Notes: generated by a model from the letters alone, not told the origin. Counted from the first letter of the stretch, positions 10,540 through 21,634 are shown. The stretch: DNA of 64,000 nt from Heliocidaris erythrogramma (GCA_025617745.1 CM046856.1:37008208-37072207), one strand, 5' to 3'. Program-made: numbers and translations.

Positions 10540-11938
10540 ATATATATATATATTACGCTAAGGATCTGGGGCCTTTTTTTGGTTCGAATAGGCGCCTCCC
10601 CTGGCTCTTTCAGTCCCCACCTTTTGGTACCCACGGGCGAGGAATGGTTCTTAGAGGGTTGGGAGGCACTTTTTAAAGGCTGACGTGCCGTCCATATTTC
10701 ATGCATTAATTTCTAAACGTTGAATTTCCGGAGGGAGTAATAATTCTGCCAATGGAACATCGCACTGCCGTACACATGAAAAATTACCTTCTGTAATGCC
10801 CCAACCCATACCCTTTACCTGTGAAGGGGAGAAACCTCAATTGGTGTATTGCCAAAAAACAATGTGACGTGTATACTCGAAGGCCATATCTGCATATAAT
10901 AGGCATAGCTCCGCATGCTGTAGTGTGTTTACATGTTCAATGTGTACTGCGCAAACGGTACGTGCAGTAAATCTATGGCTTCAATGTATACGGCACATTA
11001 ACACACAGCACACACGTACTTCTACATGTACTGCATGTTACATCATTATTTTGTAGCTTCATGGTTACGGGGGGGGGGGGGGGGGGGAAGGGCATTTCTC
11101 ATTGAGGCCGATATCAGGCATCATCCACGTACAAGAAAACGGATAAAAAGGGTACCTTTTCAGCAATAAGCGCATAACCCGGGTTACGCATGTTTAGGGT
11201 ATCAAGAAAAAGGGTATCAAATTCAAAGGTGATAAGAAGAAGATCCACGGAAGGGGGGGGGGGGGATAGTTTGGTAATGTGTTCCAAATTAGGTCAATTT
11301 TTTTACGGTTCCTCTTTGGCTAAATAGAGGTTTATGATGATGATGTAATCCTCAAAGTAGGTTGTGAAATACCAAGCAAGATATAAAATCGACGTTAATG
11401 GTATAAAAATCAGGGAGAGACGGGTTTCCCTCTTTAGGGTATCAAAATCTGCCCCTACTGCAATCTGCTTTTTAATTCAAAAAGTGATTTAAGCGGATGA
11501 TGTACAGGTCTCAATGAGGCATCCCCCGGGGGCGGTCGTCCCGATCGATTCAGGTGCCTGTAAACTTTTCTGCCTTTTATTTGTGAAAATTCGGCTCCTT
11601 TGGAAGTTTGATTTACATGTATGTAAGCATTCCATTATTCAATTTGAACTTTCAACAGTTTTTTTTTTTTTTTTTTTTTTTTTTGTGGGGGGGGGGGGGC
11701 TGTTTCTTAGTTGAACTTAACTCTTTCTGTGCTTCAGTTGTTTTTGTTTTTGAGGGGGTTGATGTTTGATGAGACAAGGTGAAGGGGAGGAACATGTAAC
11801 TGTTAAGAATGTTAAAAAAAAAAGGGGGAGGGGGATTTCGGCCACTTCCTACATGTATTTAAGGACTCTTTATTTTTAAATTTAATCTATTTCTACTTTT
11901 TACTCATATCATGGAAGCATATACTAGGTTAAACTTCC
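10540..11938. other. Non-coding, homopolymer-rich stretch
   Basis: Contains an (AT)n tract at 10536-10553, a G19 run at 11069-11087, a G13 run near 11257-11269 and a T26-GT-G13 tract at 11659-11699. A block 'ggcatttctcattgaggcc' near 11090 is inverted near 11510-11530 ('ctcaatgaggcatccccc'), so 11070-11532 may be a decayed inverted-repeat element. No gene is seen. Confidence 0.4.
11659..11699 (+). repeat. T26-G-T-G13 junction tract
   Basis: A long T run, then GT, then a long G run. It has the same layout (T run, GT, G run) as 35255-35298. Confidence 0.9.
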
Positions 11939-12073
11939 TTTTGCGACAGCCACCCAAAATGAAAACAATATATAGGGTTAGGGTTAGGTTTAGAGTTTAG
12001 GGTTTAGGCTTAGGGTTAGGGTTAGTGTTTAGGGTTCACCTTACCGCACATTTGGTTGGCTGTCGCATAAATC
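11939..12073. mobile_element. Small inverted-repeat element with telomere-like core
   Basis: Arms of about 20 bp, TTGCGACAGCCACCCAAAAT on the left and the inverse CATTTGGTTGGCTGTCGCAT on the right, enclose 11974-12036. That core is a run of TTAGGG repeats and variants (TTTAGGG, TTTAGAG). It has no ORF. The arms suggest a MITE-like unit rather than a chance telomeric repair scar. Confidence 0.6.
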
Positions 12074-12991
12074 ATTCCTATTATCAACAACTAAATTGAC
12101 ATGAATGGGGAAAATGGCCCTCATACCGTTGGAAACATGTTATTGTATAATTGAAGAGAGTTAATCAGTTGTCTCACGATGTGCAAACGTAAACGTAGGA
12201 AGTCTGACGTATCGGCTGCTATATACTGCTAGCCTTAGTCATAGACAATGAGCCGAGATGTTATTGTATGTCGCCTCAAATATAATATTATTCATTCCCT
12301 TATGACAGACTAAACAGATCTGTACACATCATTCGGGGGAGGGGAGGTGTAGGAGATCACGTCACTAAGGTAGAAAGAAGGGGCCCCCCCCGCCCCCCCC
12401 CCCCCCCCAAAAAAAAAAAAAAAAAAAAACTTGCTTCTAAATATTTCCACTATGATATTAATGCATATAGGATATTACTCCCGTCTCCCCTCGCGCTGGG
12501 GTTACGGGAGGGTAGTAGGGAAAATTCAATCCGTCGGTCCTCCCAAGACCCATATTAAGGGGGCCATAATTCCCCTGAAAAGAAAATGACAATAAATTAA
12601 TTTATTGCTCATTTTTGTATTCTTTACAAGGGACGCTAATTATGAATGTTATGTTTTCATGGCCTTAATTTCTTTGAGTATTACCCCACATAAACATGGC
12701 AAGATCAAAAATCGCTCCCTCTAGCTCTATGCATGGATAGTACTACTCGAACGTAATTATATCCATATCATTTAGTCTTCATCAAGATGAACATGTATTT
12801 TCTTCAGAACTCATGCAAGATGTGGATAAATAACACATACTCACATGTTGTAAATACTTCTTGGTACAAAAAATATAACGGTTTACCCGACTTTTTAAAA
12901 TTATTTTTTAATTATTGTGACAAATATACGGTACGGTGATTAATCAAAACTACAGCTAGCGCCCGTTGATGTCCACGGGCTGCTTCTGCTA

Positions 12992-12992
<1 letters not shown>
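12074..12992. other. Non-coding stretch with a C/A homopolymer tract
   Basis: Includes C8-G-C16-A21 at 12384-12429, the reverse of the T-G tracts elsewhere. Nothing else is recognised. Confidence 0.4.

Positions 12993-13027
<35 letters not shown>
12993..13027. repeat. (AT)n microsatellite
   Basis: About 17 TA repeats. A second (AT)n run at 13499-13523 lies on the far side of the tRNA-like cluster. Confidence 0.9.
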
Positions 13028-13032
<5 letters not shown>

Positions 13033-13082
13033 ATATATTCAATATATTGAATATATCATAAAGAAATGTGAGAAAAGTACAA

Positions 13083-13153
13083 TGCCCCGACCGGGATTCG
13101 AACCGGGACCCTGGATTACATGACCAGTGCTCTACCAACTGTGCTATCCGGGC
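13083..13153 (-). pseudogene. tRNA-Thr(TGT)-like pseudogene, arm 1
   Basis: Cloverleaf-like, with acceptor GCCCGGA/TCGGGGC (one mismatch) and D arm GCAC...GAGC. The anticodon arm CTGGT-CATGTAA-TCCAG places TGT at 34-36. Position 33 is A instead of the invariant T, the last stem pair is T-T, and one base is missing beside the T stem compared with the other copies. Probably non-functional. Confidence 0.75.
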
Positions 13154-13259
13154 TCCCGTCGAAGCAAAGTAACAATCTCACATACAGCCCCTCTCTTTCC
13201 ATCGAAATGTGAGATTGTTACTTTACTATATGTGAGATTGTTACTTTGCTTCGACGGGA

Positions 13260-13325
13260 GCCCGGATAGCTCAGTTGGTAGAGCTATGTAATCCAGGGTC
13301 CCGGGTTCGAATCCCGGTCGGGGCA
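13260..13325 (+). pseudogene. tRNA-Thr-like pseudogene, arm 2 (deleted anticodon arm)
   Basis: Same sequence as arm 1 but lacking the seven bases ACTGGTC, so no anticodon stem can form. The A box (TAGCTCAGTTGG) and B box (GGTTCGAATCC) remain intact. Confidence 0.8.
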
Positions 13326-13388
13326 TTGTACTTTTCTCACATTTTTTAATGATATATTCAATTTACTTCAATCCTATCAATTATGACA

Positions 13389-13433
13389 GAGCCATGTAAT
13401 CCAGGGTCCCGGGTTCGAATCCCGGTCGGGGCA
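13389..13433 (+). pseudogene. tRNA-Thr-like 3' fragment
   Basis: Starts at GAGCCATGTAAT and keeps the T arm and acceptor 3' strand. It is followed by the same TTGTACTTTTCTCACATTT tail as arm 2, so the copies were duplicated together with flanking DNA. Confidence 0.8.
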
Positions 13434-13523
13434 TTGTACTTTTCTCACATTTCTTTGATATATTCAATTTACTTCAATCCTATCAATTATGATATTCAAT
13501 ATATATATATATATATATATATA

Positions 13524-13994
13524 AGTTATTCTGTTAGATAATTATTGAAGTTCCTAAAGTATTGTTTAGAAGCAACCATTTAAACCAGTTATCCATCATT
13601 CATTTTTCTATTCCAGAAGAGACTGTATATAAAAAAATCATAGAATAAGAAAGGGCATTAAGGTGTATACTGGGTAGAGTTAGAAAGGGCATTACTAAAG
13701 GGCATTACTAAAGGGCATATTGAAATATTTCATGACTGTATATACATGTATATATATATATTGTGTGGATTTGGTGAAGCACTATGACTGATAACATGTA
13801 CACTATTCTAGCTTGTATTTTGTACATGTAGTAGTAATCTTATGTCAACTTCATTTTCCTTGTGCTCTACAAAGTTGTGACACACACACCCTGATATAAC
13901 GGGCATATGGAATGATAGTCAAGATAACTCAGTTCAGGATTACAAAGGTTGAACTGATTGTATTCAATCACCCCTTGACAATATTTACACTCAC
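13524..13994. other. Non-coding stretch, nothing recognised
   Basis: Contains a short repeated phrase 'agggcattactaaagggcat' near 13685-13715 and short TA runs. No gene is seen. Confidence 0.35.
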
Positions 13995-15091
13995 TTTGCC
14001 TCCGCCCACTGAAGGTGGTGCCGGAGGCTATGTTTTCGGGTTGTCCGTCCGTCCGTCCGTCCGTCCCGCTTTCTTGTTCTAGCGATAACTCAAGAACCAC
14101 ATGAGGTATGAACTTCAAAGGAGCTACTATGTATCACCATAGGAAGACGATCTGATTAGATTTGGGGGTACGTAGGTCAAAGGTCAAGGTCACAGAGGCC
14201 AATTTCTGAAATTTCAGGTGTTAGCCTCGTTCTCGCAATAACTCAAGAACCATTAGAGGTATGAACTTTGAACTTGGTACTAGTATGTATCACCATAGGA
14301 AGACGATCTGATTAGCTTTTAGAGTATGTAGGTCAAAGGACACAGGTCGATTTCTGGAATTGCAGGTGTTAGCCTTGTTAATGCGATATTTCAAGAACCA
14401 TATGAGGTATGAACTTCAAACTTGGTACTAGTATGTATCGCCATAGACGATCTGATGAGATTTTGGGATACTTATGTCAAAGGTCATAGAGGTCAATTAT
14501 GAAATTGCAGGTTTTAGCCTTAACATGATATCTCAAGAACCATTTGATCCATTAACTTCAATCTTGGAACTAGTATGCATCACCGTAATGAGACGAACTG
14601 ATTAGATTTTTGTTCATGTAAGTCAAAGGTGACAGGTCATATAGGTGTATGTGAAATTAGTGTTTTTTTACCTTTAGCACCATATCTCAACTATTTTGTA
14701 TTTATGGCTAGAGGAGATAACGTGATCAGACTTTTGGGTTATAAGGTGTAAGGTCAAATGTCAAAGAGGTCAATTAACATGTAATTAGAGGATTTATTCT
14801 GGTTATCACAATATTTTCAAGGACAGTTTGAGCCATCAACTGAATTTTAGTTTACCTTTTGTTATCACCATATCGCAACTATTTTTTATTCATGACAAGG
14901 AGGAGATAAAGTGATCAGACTTTTGGGTTAAATGGTGTAAGGTCAAATAGGTCAAGTAACACAGAATTAGAGGTTTTTTATTCTGGTTCAATCAAAACTT
15001 AAAACAAATCAACATGAATGTGCAATATATTTCTGATCTGGCAAGGGGAGAGGCATAAATTTCGACTGCACACAGTCGAGAATTCATCTAG
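13995..15091 (+). mobile_element. Helitron/Helentron-like element (copy H3), both ends present
   Basis: The 5' end TTTGCCTCCGCCCACT is followed by the complementary GGTGGTGCCGGAGGC and a (GTCC)n run. The 3' end is GAGGCATAAATTT, the perfect stem-loop CGACTG-CACA-CAGTCG, then AGAATTCATCTAG followed by T. This 1.1-kb copy is the cleanest view of the family's structure: subterminal inverted repeats, internal AGGTCA minisatellites, then 'caactattttgtattcatgac' units. No ORF is present, so it depends on an autonomous partner elsewhere. Confidence 0.65.
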
Positions 15092-15261
15092 TTTGAAGTA
15101 TAAATCCAAGGTAAAAGTTAAACTCAGCAGTCCCTAACCCAAGATGTTACAGAGCGGAACCATAATGATAATAAACCCCTTCGGATCAAGGAAATTGCCT
15201 AGGTACAGTGTATAATGAAAATAAATTGCTTGTTGATTCTTGAATTTTCTCATTACCCTAG
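15092..15261. other. Short spacer with a decayed MITE-like sequence
   Basis: Holds 'ggatcaaggaaattgcctagg', similar to the interior of the CAGTGGAACC MITEs. Nothing else is recognised. Confidence 0.3.
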
Positions 15262-18200
15262 GCCTAATTAGTCCATGGGCCAGAAACCGAAAAGGTCCCC
15301 CCCCCCCCTTAGGCACAATTTTAAATGATGTTTTTTTGTTAGCTAGGACCCTCAGCTATCAGAATCTGCTTGTTTGCCATAAAGTTGGTGGTGGGTGTGG
15401 CCACCAGGGCCGTTACCATGGTAACGGATCAAGAAAAATATGAATTTTAGGAAAAGTCATATAATTCCAATTCACAAATCTAAAAATACTTGGTAAGCAT
15501 CCTAATATATGTATTTTAAGGTGCCCAATCGATTGCAACCATAATCAGAGCCATTTAAAGTCATGGGCGTGTCAAAAAATGGCCGTTACTATGGAAACGG
15601 TACCATAAAGAGTGGGTATTTTTGACAACTTTCTAAACTTATAAATATGAAATGGCCAAAAAGATGTATGCACAAACCTGAAGTGTGTTTTTCTATTAGC
15701 TAGGACCCTCAGCTATCATAATCTGCCTATTTGATGTACAGTTGGTGGTGGGTGTGGCCTGTAGGACCGTTACAATGGTAACACATCAAAAATAATGGAT
15801 TCTTATAAAATACTGCATCTTTGTAATTCAATAGCTATAAAATATATGGTAAGTATCCCATTATGTGTATTTCAAGCTGCCTGATAGATTGCAATCACAA
15901 TCTGAGCCATTTAAAGTCATGGGCGTGTCAAAAAAGGCCGTTGCTATGGAAACGGTCCAACAAAAAGCTGTTATTTGTGAAAAAATCTATAACTAACCAT
16001 TACAAAATAGAAAGAAAAAGGTGTCTGCAAAGTCTTTGATAATGTTTTTATATTAGTTATGACCCTCAGCTATCATAATTTGCTTGTTTCACATCAAGGT
16101 GGTGGTGGGCGTGGCTGCTAGGGCCGTTACCATGGTAACACATAACGAAATACTGGAATTTAGAAAATACCATATATTTGTCATTTAGCAGCATAAAATA
16201 TACATGGTAAGGACTCTAATATATGTATTTCAAGCTGCCCCACTGATTCCAACCACAATCTGAGTCATTTGAAGTCATGGGCGTGTAAAAAAGGGCCGTT
16301 GCTATGGAAACGGTCCCACAAAATGCTGATATTTGTGGAAAATATCTATGATTTATCAATACAAAATAGAAAACAACTGTCTGCACAATCTTAAATCATA
16401 TTTTTCTGTTAGGTAGGACCCTCAGCTCTCATATTCTTCCTATTTTACATAAAGTTGGTAGTGGGCGTGACCACTACAGTTGTTACCATGGTAACGCACC
16501 AAGGAAGTGAATTTTAGAAAATACTATATATCTGTAATTCAACATCACAAAAACAAATTGTAACCATCTAACTATATGTATTTTGGGGTGCCCTTTTGAT
16601 TGCAACTAGAATCAGAGTCATTGGAAGTCACCGTCATGTCAAAACATGGCTGTTGCTATAGAAACAGTATGATTAAAATTGAATATTTCTGTAACTATTC
16701 AACACAAAACAAAGAACAAGTGTATGTACAGCCTAAAATGGTGTTTATCTGTCAGCTTTCATAATTGAAAGCTTCCTAGTAGCTACCATGGTAAGGCACC
16801 AACAAACAGAGTTTTAGAATAATAGATAATAATAAATTGATCTTACTTACCCAGAGTTATCATGATGAACAGATACAATAAGGCATTGACAGACTTCAGA
16901 ACTACATGTACACACCGAACTATACTAAGTAAATTTGAATTCCCTCTAGGGTGAAGTGAGGATTCACTCATCATCTTCATCCTAACTGTAGAGACATTAC
17001 TCAAGCATTGCAAAAAATGTATTCTCTTCTAACATAGTGGTGGAGGTATAGATGACACCTATATCTCCATCCTGAGTTCTGACTTTATTCTGCCAAACCA
17101 AACCGGGGGAGGGTTGCATAATCTCCTCAAGATTACCTCCTTAGCCTGTGTTTCAAGCCAGATAAGAGTGCCTCACCATATCAGACTTGTAAGAAAGTCA
17201 ACCAAGTTTTAATAAGAGAATACTCAGTTCAAGTAAGGCTGCAGAACGCCTTAAAGCTGTAAAAGATAGATAGACAAACCCACTGGTGTTCACTAATTTC
17301 ACAACATTATGGACTTAGCCACTAAACTCTGCTAAAAATATACCCCAATCCTTTATCCAATCATGCTTAAGGCAAGATAGTATTAGAGGAACCATCTCAC
17401 AAACTATTGGCCATATCTCCTCTAAAGCCAAGAGAACTGCAGCTTACCTGTAAGGGCAACCAATATGTAAACTTATAGGTCTTATGGTCCCCAACACATC
17501 AAGTCCATGGCTAATATACATGTATCCCAATCATCATGAGAATGATGAGCTGCAATTGCACCACAGGCCTTCTCAGTGACTCTTTTGAATACCTTCTAGC
17601 AAATAAACAAATCTTCAGGCAGGTAACAGCACTTTAGGCCTGGACTTGATCTATGATGAGGCACCGAAAGTTCAATTCTTTAGCCCTGTTCTGGTGAAAT
17701 CCAAATCCTAGACCACCTACAGATTTCTTATGTGTAGGATTAGGGGGGAAAATGCCAACTTCTATTCCAATCTCCTCAGATTTATTTCAAGTAGACAGGT
17801 TTAGCTACAGACCGACAAGTTTATCATCTTATGAATACATTAGGTTCTGTGGCTGAGATGAATCCATCTATTAAGCCTCCATTGCCTCCCTCCCAACGCC
17901 AAGGCATAGAGGTGGAAGCATAACTACTCAAGTACAGCTAACCAGTTAGGATCAGCTGTTGTTACTGCAACGGTCACCCACATGGACACCCACATCTTGC
18001 TATTGGAGCTATCCAAACACGACGAACAGTTAAAAAATGGCTTTGCAACATAATTGCTGCTGTGTAATAACAAAAATCTGTCATACTACCATGGCAACAA
18101 CCCTGTTTTGACATTACTATGGCCTTAAGTGATTCGGATTATGACTGTAATAACTCAGGCAGTTTATGATATGTATATCAAGACCAATATTTTGTGTTTT

Positions 18201-19840
18201 CTATTGTTAAAACAGAATATATATGTCATTTTCAAACAATTTCCAATTTTTGATGGTGCGTTGCCATAGTAATGGGGCTGGTGCTCACACCCACCATATC
18301 GGCGTCAGTTTGAGACCAAACGGATAAGAATTATCATCGTTTTACCTGACTGTGACCTTGAAAGCACACCAAAAAATAGCACTCAAAAGAGCTGCTTGAA
18401 ATAGATGTAATGCCTACTAAATATTTTCACGTTGTTGAATTACACATATGTTATTTCCTATCTTATTACCATGGTAACAGCCCGAGTGGTCGCCCGACAT
18501 CCACCTTGTGGCAGTCAGGGAGGATATGATATCCAGGGTCCTAGCTAACTAACAGGGAAAAAACATCATTTCAGGTTGTGGAGACCCTTACTTTATAAAG
18601 TGCATTGGATAGTTACAGATTTTTTCACTAATATTTATTAATTCACCATAACGTTTCTTTAGAAACAACCATGTATTGACATGATGGTGACTTCCAATGA
18701 CTCAGATTTAGCTGACAGATAAACACCATTTTAGGCTGTACATACACTTGTTCTTTGTTTTGTGTTGATTAGTTACAGAAATATTCAATTTTTGTCATAC
18801 TGTTTCTATAGCAACAGCCATGTTTTGACATGGCGGTGACTTCCAATATCTCTGATTCTACTTCCAATCAAACGGGCACCCCAAAATACATATAGTTAGA
18901 TGGTTACAATTTGTTTTTGTGATATTGAATTACAGATATATGTTATTTTCTAAAATTCCATTCCTTGGTGTGTTACCATTGTAACAACCCTAGTGGTCAC
19001 GCCCACTACCAACTTTATGTAAAATAGGAAGAATATCAGAGCTGAGGATCCTAGCTAACAGAAAAACATGATTTAAGATTGTGCAGATAGTTGTTTTCTT
19101 TTTTGTATTGATAAATCATATATATTTTCCACAATTATCAGCATTTTGTGGGACCGTTTCCATAGCAACGGCCCTTTTTTACACGCCCAAGACTTCAAAT
19201 GACTCTAATTGTGGTTGGAATCAGTGGGGCAGGTTGAAATACATATATTAGAGTCCTTACCATATATTTTATGCTGTTACATGACATATATATTGTATTT
19301 TCTAAATTCCAGTATTTCGTTATGTGTTACCATGGTAACGGCCCTAGCGGCCACGCCCACCATGAACTCTATGGAAAATAGGCAGATAATGATAGCTGAG
19401 GGTCCTAGCTAATAGAAAAATATAATCTAAGATTGGGTAGACACCTCTCTATTTTATACTGATAAGTTTGGATATTTTTCCAAACTATAAAGTTTTTATG
19501 GTACCGTTTCCATAGTAACGGCCATTTTTTGACATGACCGTGACTTCAAATGACCTAGATTTTGGTTTCAATCAATCAGGAAACTCAAAATACATATATT
19601 TAGATGCTTACCAGTGATTTTTCAAATTTCTGAATTAGAAATATTAGGTATTTTAGTAAATTCCTATATTTCCTTGATGCGTTGCCATGGTAACGGCCCT
19701 GGTGGCCACACCCACCACTAACTCTATGGCAAACAGGCAGATTCTGATAGCCGAGGGTCCTAGCTACCAGGAAAATTTCACAAAAAATTGTGCCTAAGGG
19801 GGGGGGGGAGGGGAGGGGGGTCTACGTTGGCCCATAGGCT
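15262..19840. mobile_element. 4.6-kb foldback element with tandem-unit arms
   Basis: The left arm (about 15262-16810) and the right arm (about 18030-19840) are inverted copies. Each is built of about 4-5 tandem units of about 357 bp; left units start at 15341, 15698, 16055 and 16411 with 'AGCTAGGACCCTCAGCT' or variants. The outer ends pair as 'TAATTAGTCCATGGGCCA' against its inverse near 19828-19845, next to C and G runs. The unique centre (about 16815-18030) has no ORF I trust and may be captured sequence. The arm design recalls the sea urchin TU and Drosophila FB foldback elements. Each unit holds two RFX X-box-like motifs. Confidence 0.8.
15410..15427. repeat. Perfect 18-bp palindrome, X-box-like
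   Basis: CCGTTACCATGGTAACGG. The core GTTACCATGGTAAC fits the RFX X-box consensus. It recurs at 16126-16139, 16482-16495 and 19326-19339, with close variants elsewhere in the arms. Confidence 0.85.
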
Positions 19841-19999
19841 ACTAATTATTATATGTGAACAAGCACTGGCAAAATTATGAGGATATAATGAAGGTTGTTA
19901 TAACAGTTTTCTTAATTACACCTCCTCTCCCCCCCCCCCCCCCCCCCCTTCGTATCATTACTTCTGATTTTACTCCTATTTACTATGATATGGGTAATA

Positions 20000-20175
20000 C
20001 AGTGGAACCTCAATAAAATAAACTCCTTGGGACCAAGGAAATTACCTCTTTATATTGAAACCTTCTTTATATCAGGGCTAAAAAAAAGCCAATAGAATAC
20101 AAAGAAGTGGGACCAGCAAAATCACCTTATTATAACAGGAGTTATAACACTGTTCTTTATAATGAGGTTCCATTG
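20000..20175. mobile_element. Tc1/mariner-like MITE (CAGTGGAACC family)
   Basis: 176 bp flanked by TA at 19998-19999 and 20176-20177. The ends CAGTGGAACCTCAATAA and the inverse of TTATAATGAGGTTCCATTG form the terminal inverted repeats. The interior phrase 'ggaccaaggaaattacc' is shared with the copies near 21635 and 27740. A C20-type run lies just upstream at about 19929-19948. Confidence 0.75.
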
Positions 20176-20389
20176 TATGTCCATAACTTATTTACTTATC
20201 ACATCTATATTTTAAGTAATGCAATTATTTGTAATGGTTTTGTGGTGATATAAATTGGTGATTTATTAGTTTGATAGCTTCATCAAGGTATTTATCAGTC
20301 TCATATATTTTATCATTACAATTGCTGTTATAGAAGATACCTCTGTTCATTTTTGCATAAGTAGTTGGCTTCATGTGTCACAGTAATAT

Positions 20390-20568
20390 AGCGGAAACTC
20401 AGTATAAAGAATTCTGATGTAACAATATTCCTGATATAAGAAGGTAATATTACTGGTCCCAACTCTTTATATTCGATTGTTTTTTTAACCTGATATAACA
20501 AGATTCCTGCTATAACAAGGTAATTTTGATGGTCCCAAGGACCTCGTTATACTGAGTTTCCAGTACTG
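20390..20568. mobile_element. MITE of the CAGTGGAACC superfamily, diverged
   Basis: The left end GCGGAAACTCAGTATAA pairs with the right end TTATACTGAGTTTCCAGTAC. The interior repeats 'gatataacaagattcctg' and 'ggtcccaa'. Confidence 0.65.
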
Positions 20569-21070
20569 TAGTTCGGTAGGGACATGTACTACTGGAAATT
20601 GATATCAATATCTTCATTGATGTATTATATCCACCCCAAAATAGTGGCAAAAATAGATTAAAAGATATATCATATGCTGATGTAAGCATAGTTGTCCGGA
20701 ACAGATTATGTTCAGAATATAAAGTTGGAGAAAACGTGTGTAAAAATACACTAGTGACAAAACAAGAGTTGAGCATTATAAACCATACAATGAAATACAC
20801 ATGTATCGCCTTTTCTACATTTTTTTTTTCTTTTACGATTATTTTTTTCACCGTGAAATGAGGATTCTTAGCAAAGTTTATGCTAGTAGTAATTGCAAAA
20901 TTGTATTTTATGGCAACACAATTCACAAGATGTTAGATGTTGAATTGAATATGTATTTGTGGAAGTCGTCACATGAATAAATAAAAAAAACTGCACAGAA
21001 AAGCAACATTAATGTAGACCAATTAGTTTTGGTGTGAAACAGTTTAACTGCGCATATCAAATCTGGTCCC
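20569..21070. other. Non-coding stretch, nothing recognised
   Basis: A 138-codon open frame on the minus strand (20510-20926) lacks any recognisable domain and partly overlaps the MITE. It is not considered a gene. Confidence 0.35.
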
Positions 21071-21212
21071 CCATTTCATAAAACTTGTTATCAATAACTC
21101 CTGCAGATCTATGACGACTTTGTTCTAAGCCAATCAAATCTGATGATTTCAGTAGCTTATAACAGCTATCGTTACTTGTCATTGATACTGTAACAAGTTT
21201 TATGAAACGGGA
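21071..21212. mobile_element. MITE, 'GTTTCATAAAACTTGTTA' family
   Basis: The left end CATTTCATAAAACTTGTTAT and right end 'gtaacaagttttatgaaacg' are inverted. The interior includes 'ccaatcaaatctgatgatttcagtagctt', which also occurs inverted in the copy at 31265-31410. Confidence 0.7.
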
Positions 21213-21341
21213 CGCTGTGGCATTATGCATGTAGAGGGATTGATTGAACACCTGTGGATGTGCATGCTAGTTGCTTGTAGCATTATTATTGGGTTTAGTA
21301 ATGCCACTCATCCACTTGTGCGATGTTACATGATAAATACC

Positions 21342-21364
21342 GGGGGGGGGGGGGGGGGGGGGGG
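21342..21364 (+). repeat. G23 homopolymer
   Basis: Uninterrupted run of 23 G, able to form G-quadruplexes and prone to sequencing error. Confidence 0.85.
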
Positions 21365-21634
21365 TTGTAATTCAGATTTTTTTTTGATGGGGGTGTGAGT
21401 CCTGGACCTTGAACCCCTTACCCATGTTTAGGGATTTGTGGCAAAAACTGGACTTTTTCTATTTTGTTGAAAATTGTGAACCCATGAGTTTTAGGGATTT
21501 CTTTTGTAGAAAACAGGACCCTCTCAGGGATTTGTGAAAAAGCTACTTGTAGTACAGTATCTGTGCAAGTGTGTGTGTGTTTTAAGTTATGCCCTGAGAG
21601 AACTTGCCCTATTATCATCATTTCATATAATGTA

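Larger units (their letters stand above)
13049..13362. repeat. 314-bp palindrome with a tRNA-Thr-like sequence in each arm
   Basis: The left arm runs from 'aaagaaatgtgagaaaagta' through the minus-strand tRNA-like sequence to 'gaagcaaagtaacaatctca'. The right arm is its inverse. The centre lies near 13203. Single-unit flanks (TGTACTTTTCTCACATTT) also follow a third tRNA-like fragment at 13389. It looks like an inverted duplication of a tRNA pseudogene with its flanks. Confidence 0.8.

Noticed and set aside
11974-12036. TTAGGG-like run as a chromosome end or fusion point
   Set aside because: Too short and degenerate, and enclosed by inverted arms; unique sequence continues on both sides.
13083-13153. 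Functional tRNA-Thr(TGT) gene
   Set aside because: Position 33 is A, the anticodon stem has a T-T pair and a base is missing at the T stem; the neighbouring copies are deleted or truncated.
13144-13326. 60-codon minus-strand ORF beginning MPRPGFEPGT
   Set aside because: The phrase RPGFEPGT is the well-known mistranslation of a tRNA T arm; the ORF lies on the tRNA-like pseudogene palindrome.
15341-16760. Regular 357-bp direct repeats as a CRISPR-like array or a coding tandem repeat
   Set aside because: Units are wholly repeated without unique spacers, have no long ORF and are inverted at 18030-19840; a foldback element in a eukaryote explains them.
20510-20926. 138-codon minus-strand ORF as a small gene
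   Set aside because: It starts in non-coding DNA, runs into a MITE and has no recognisable domain or splice context.
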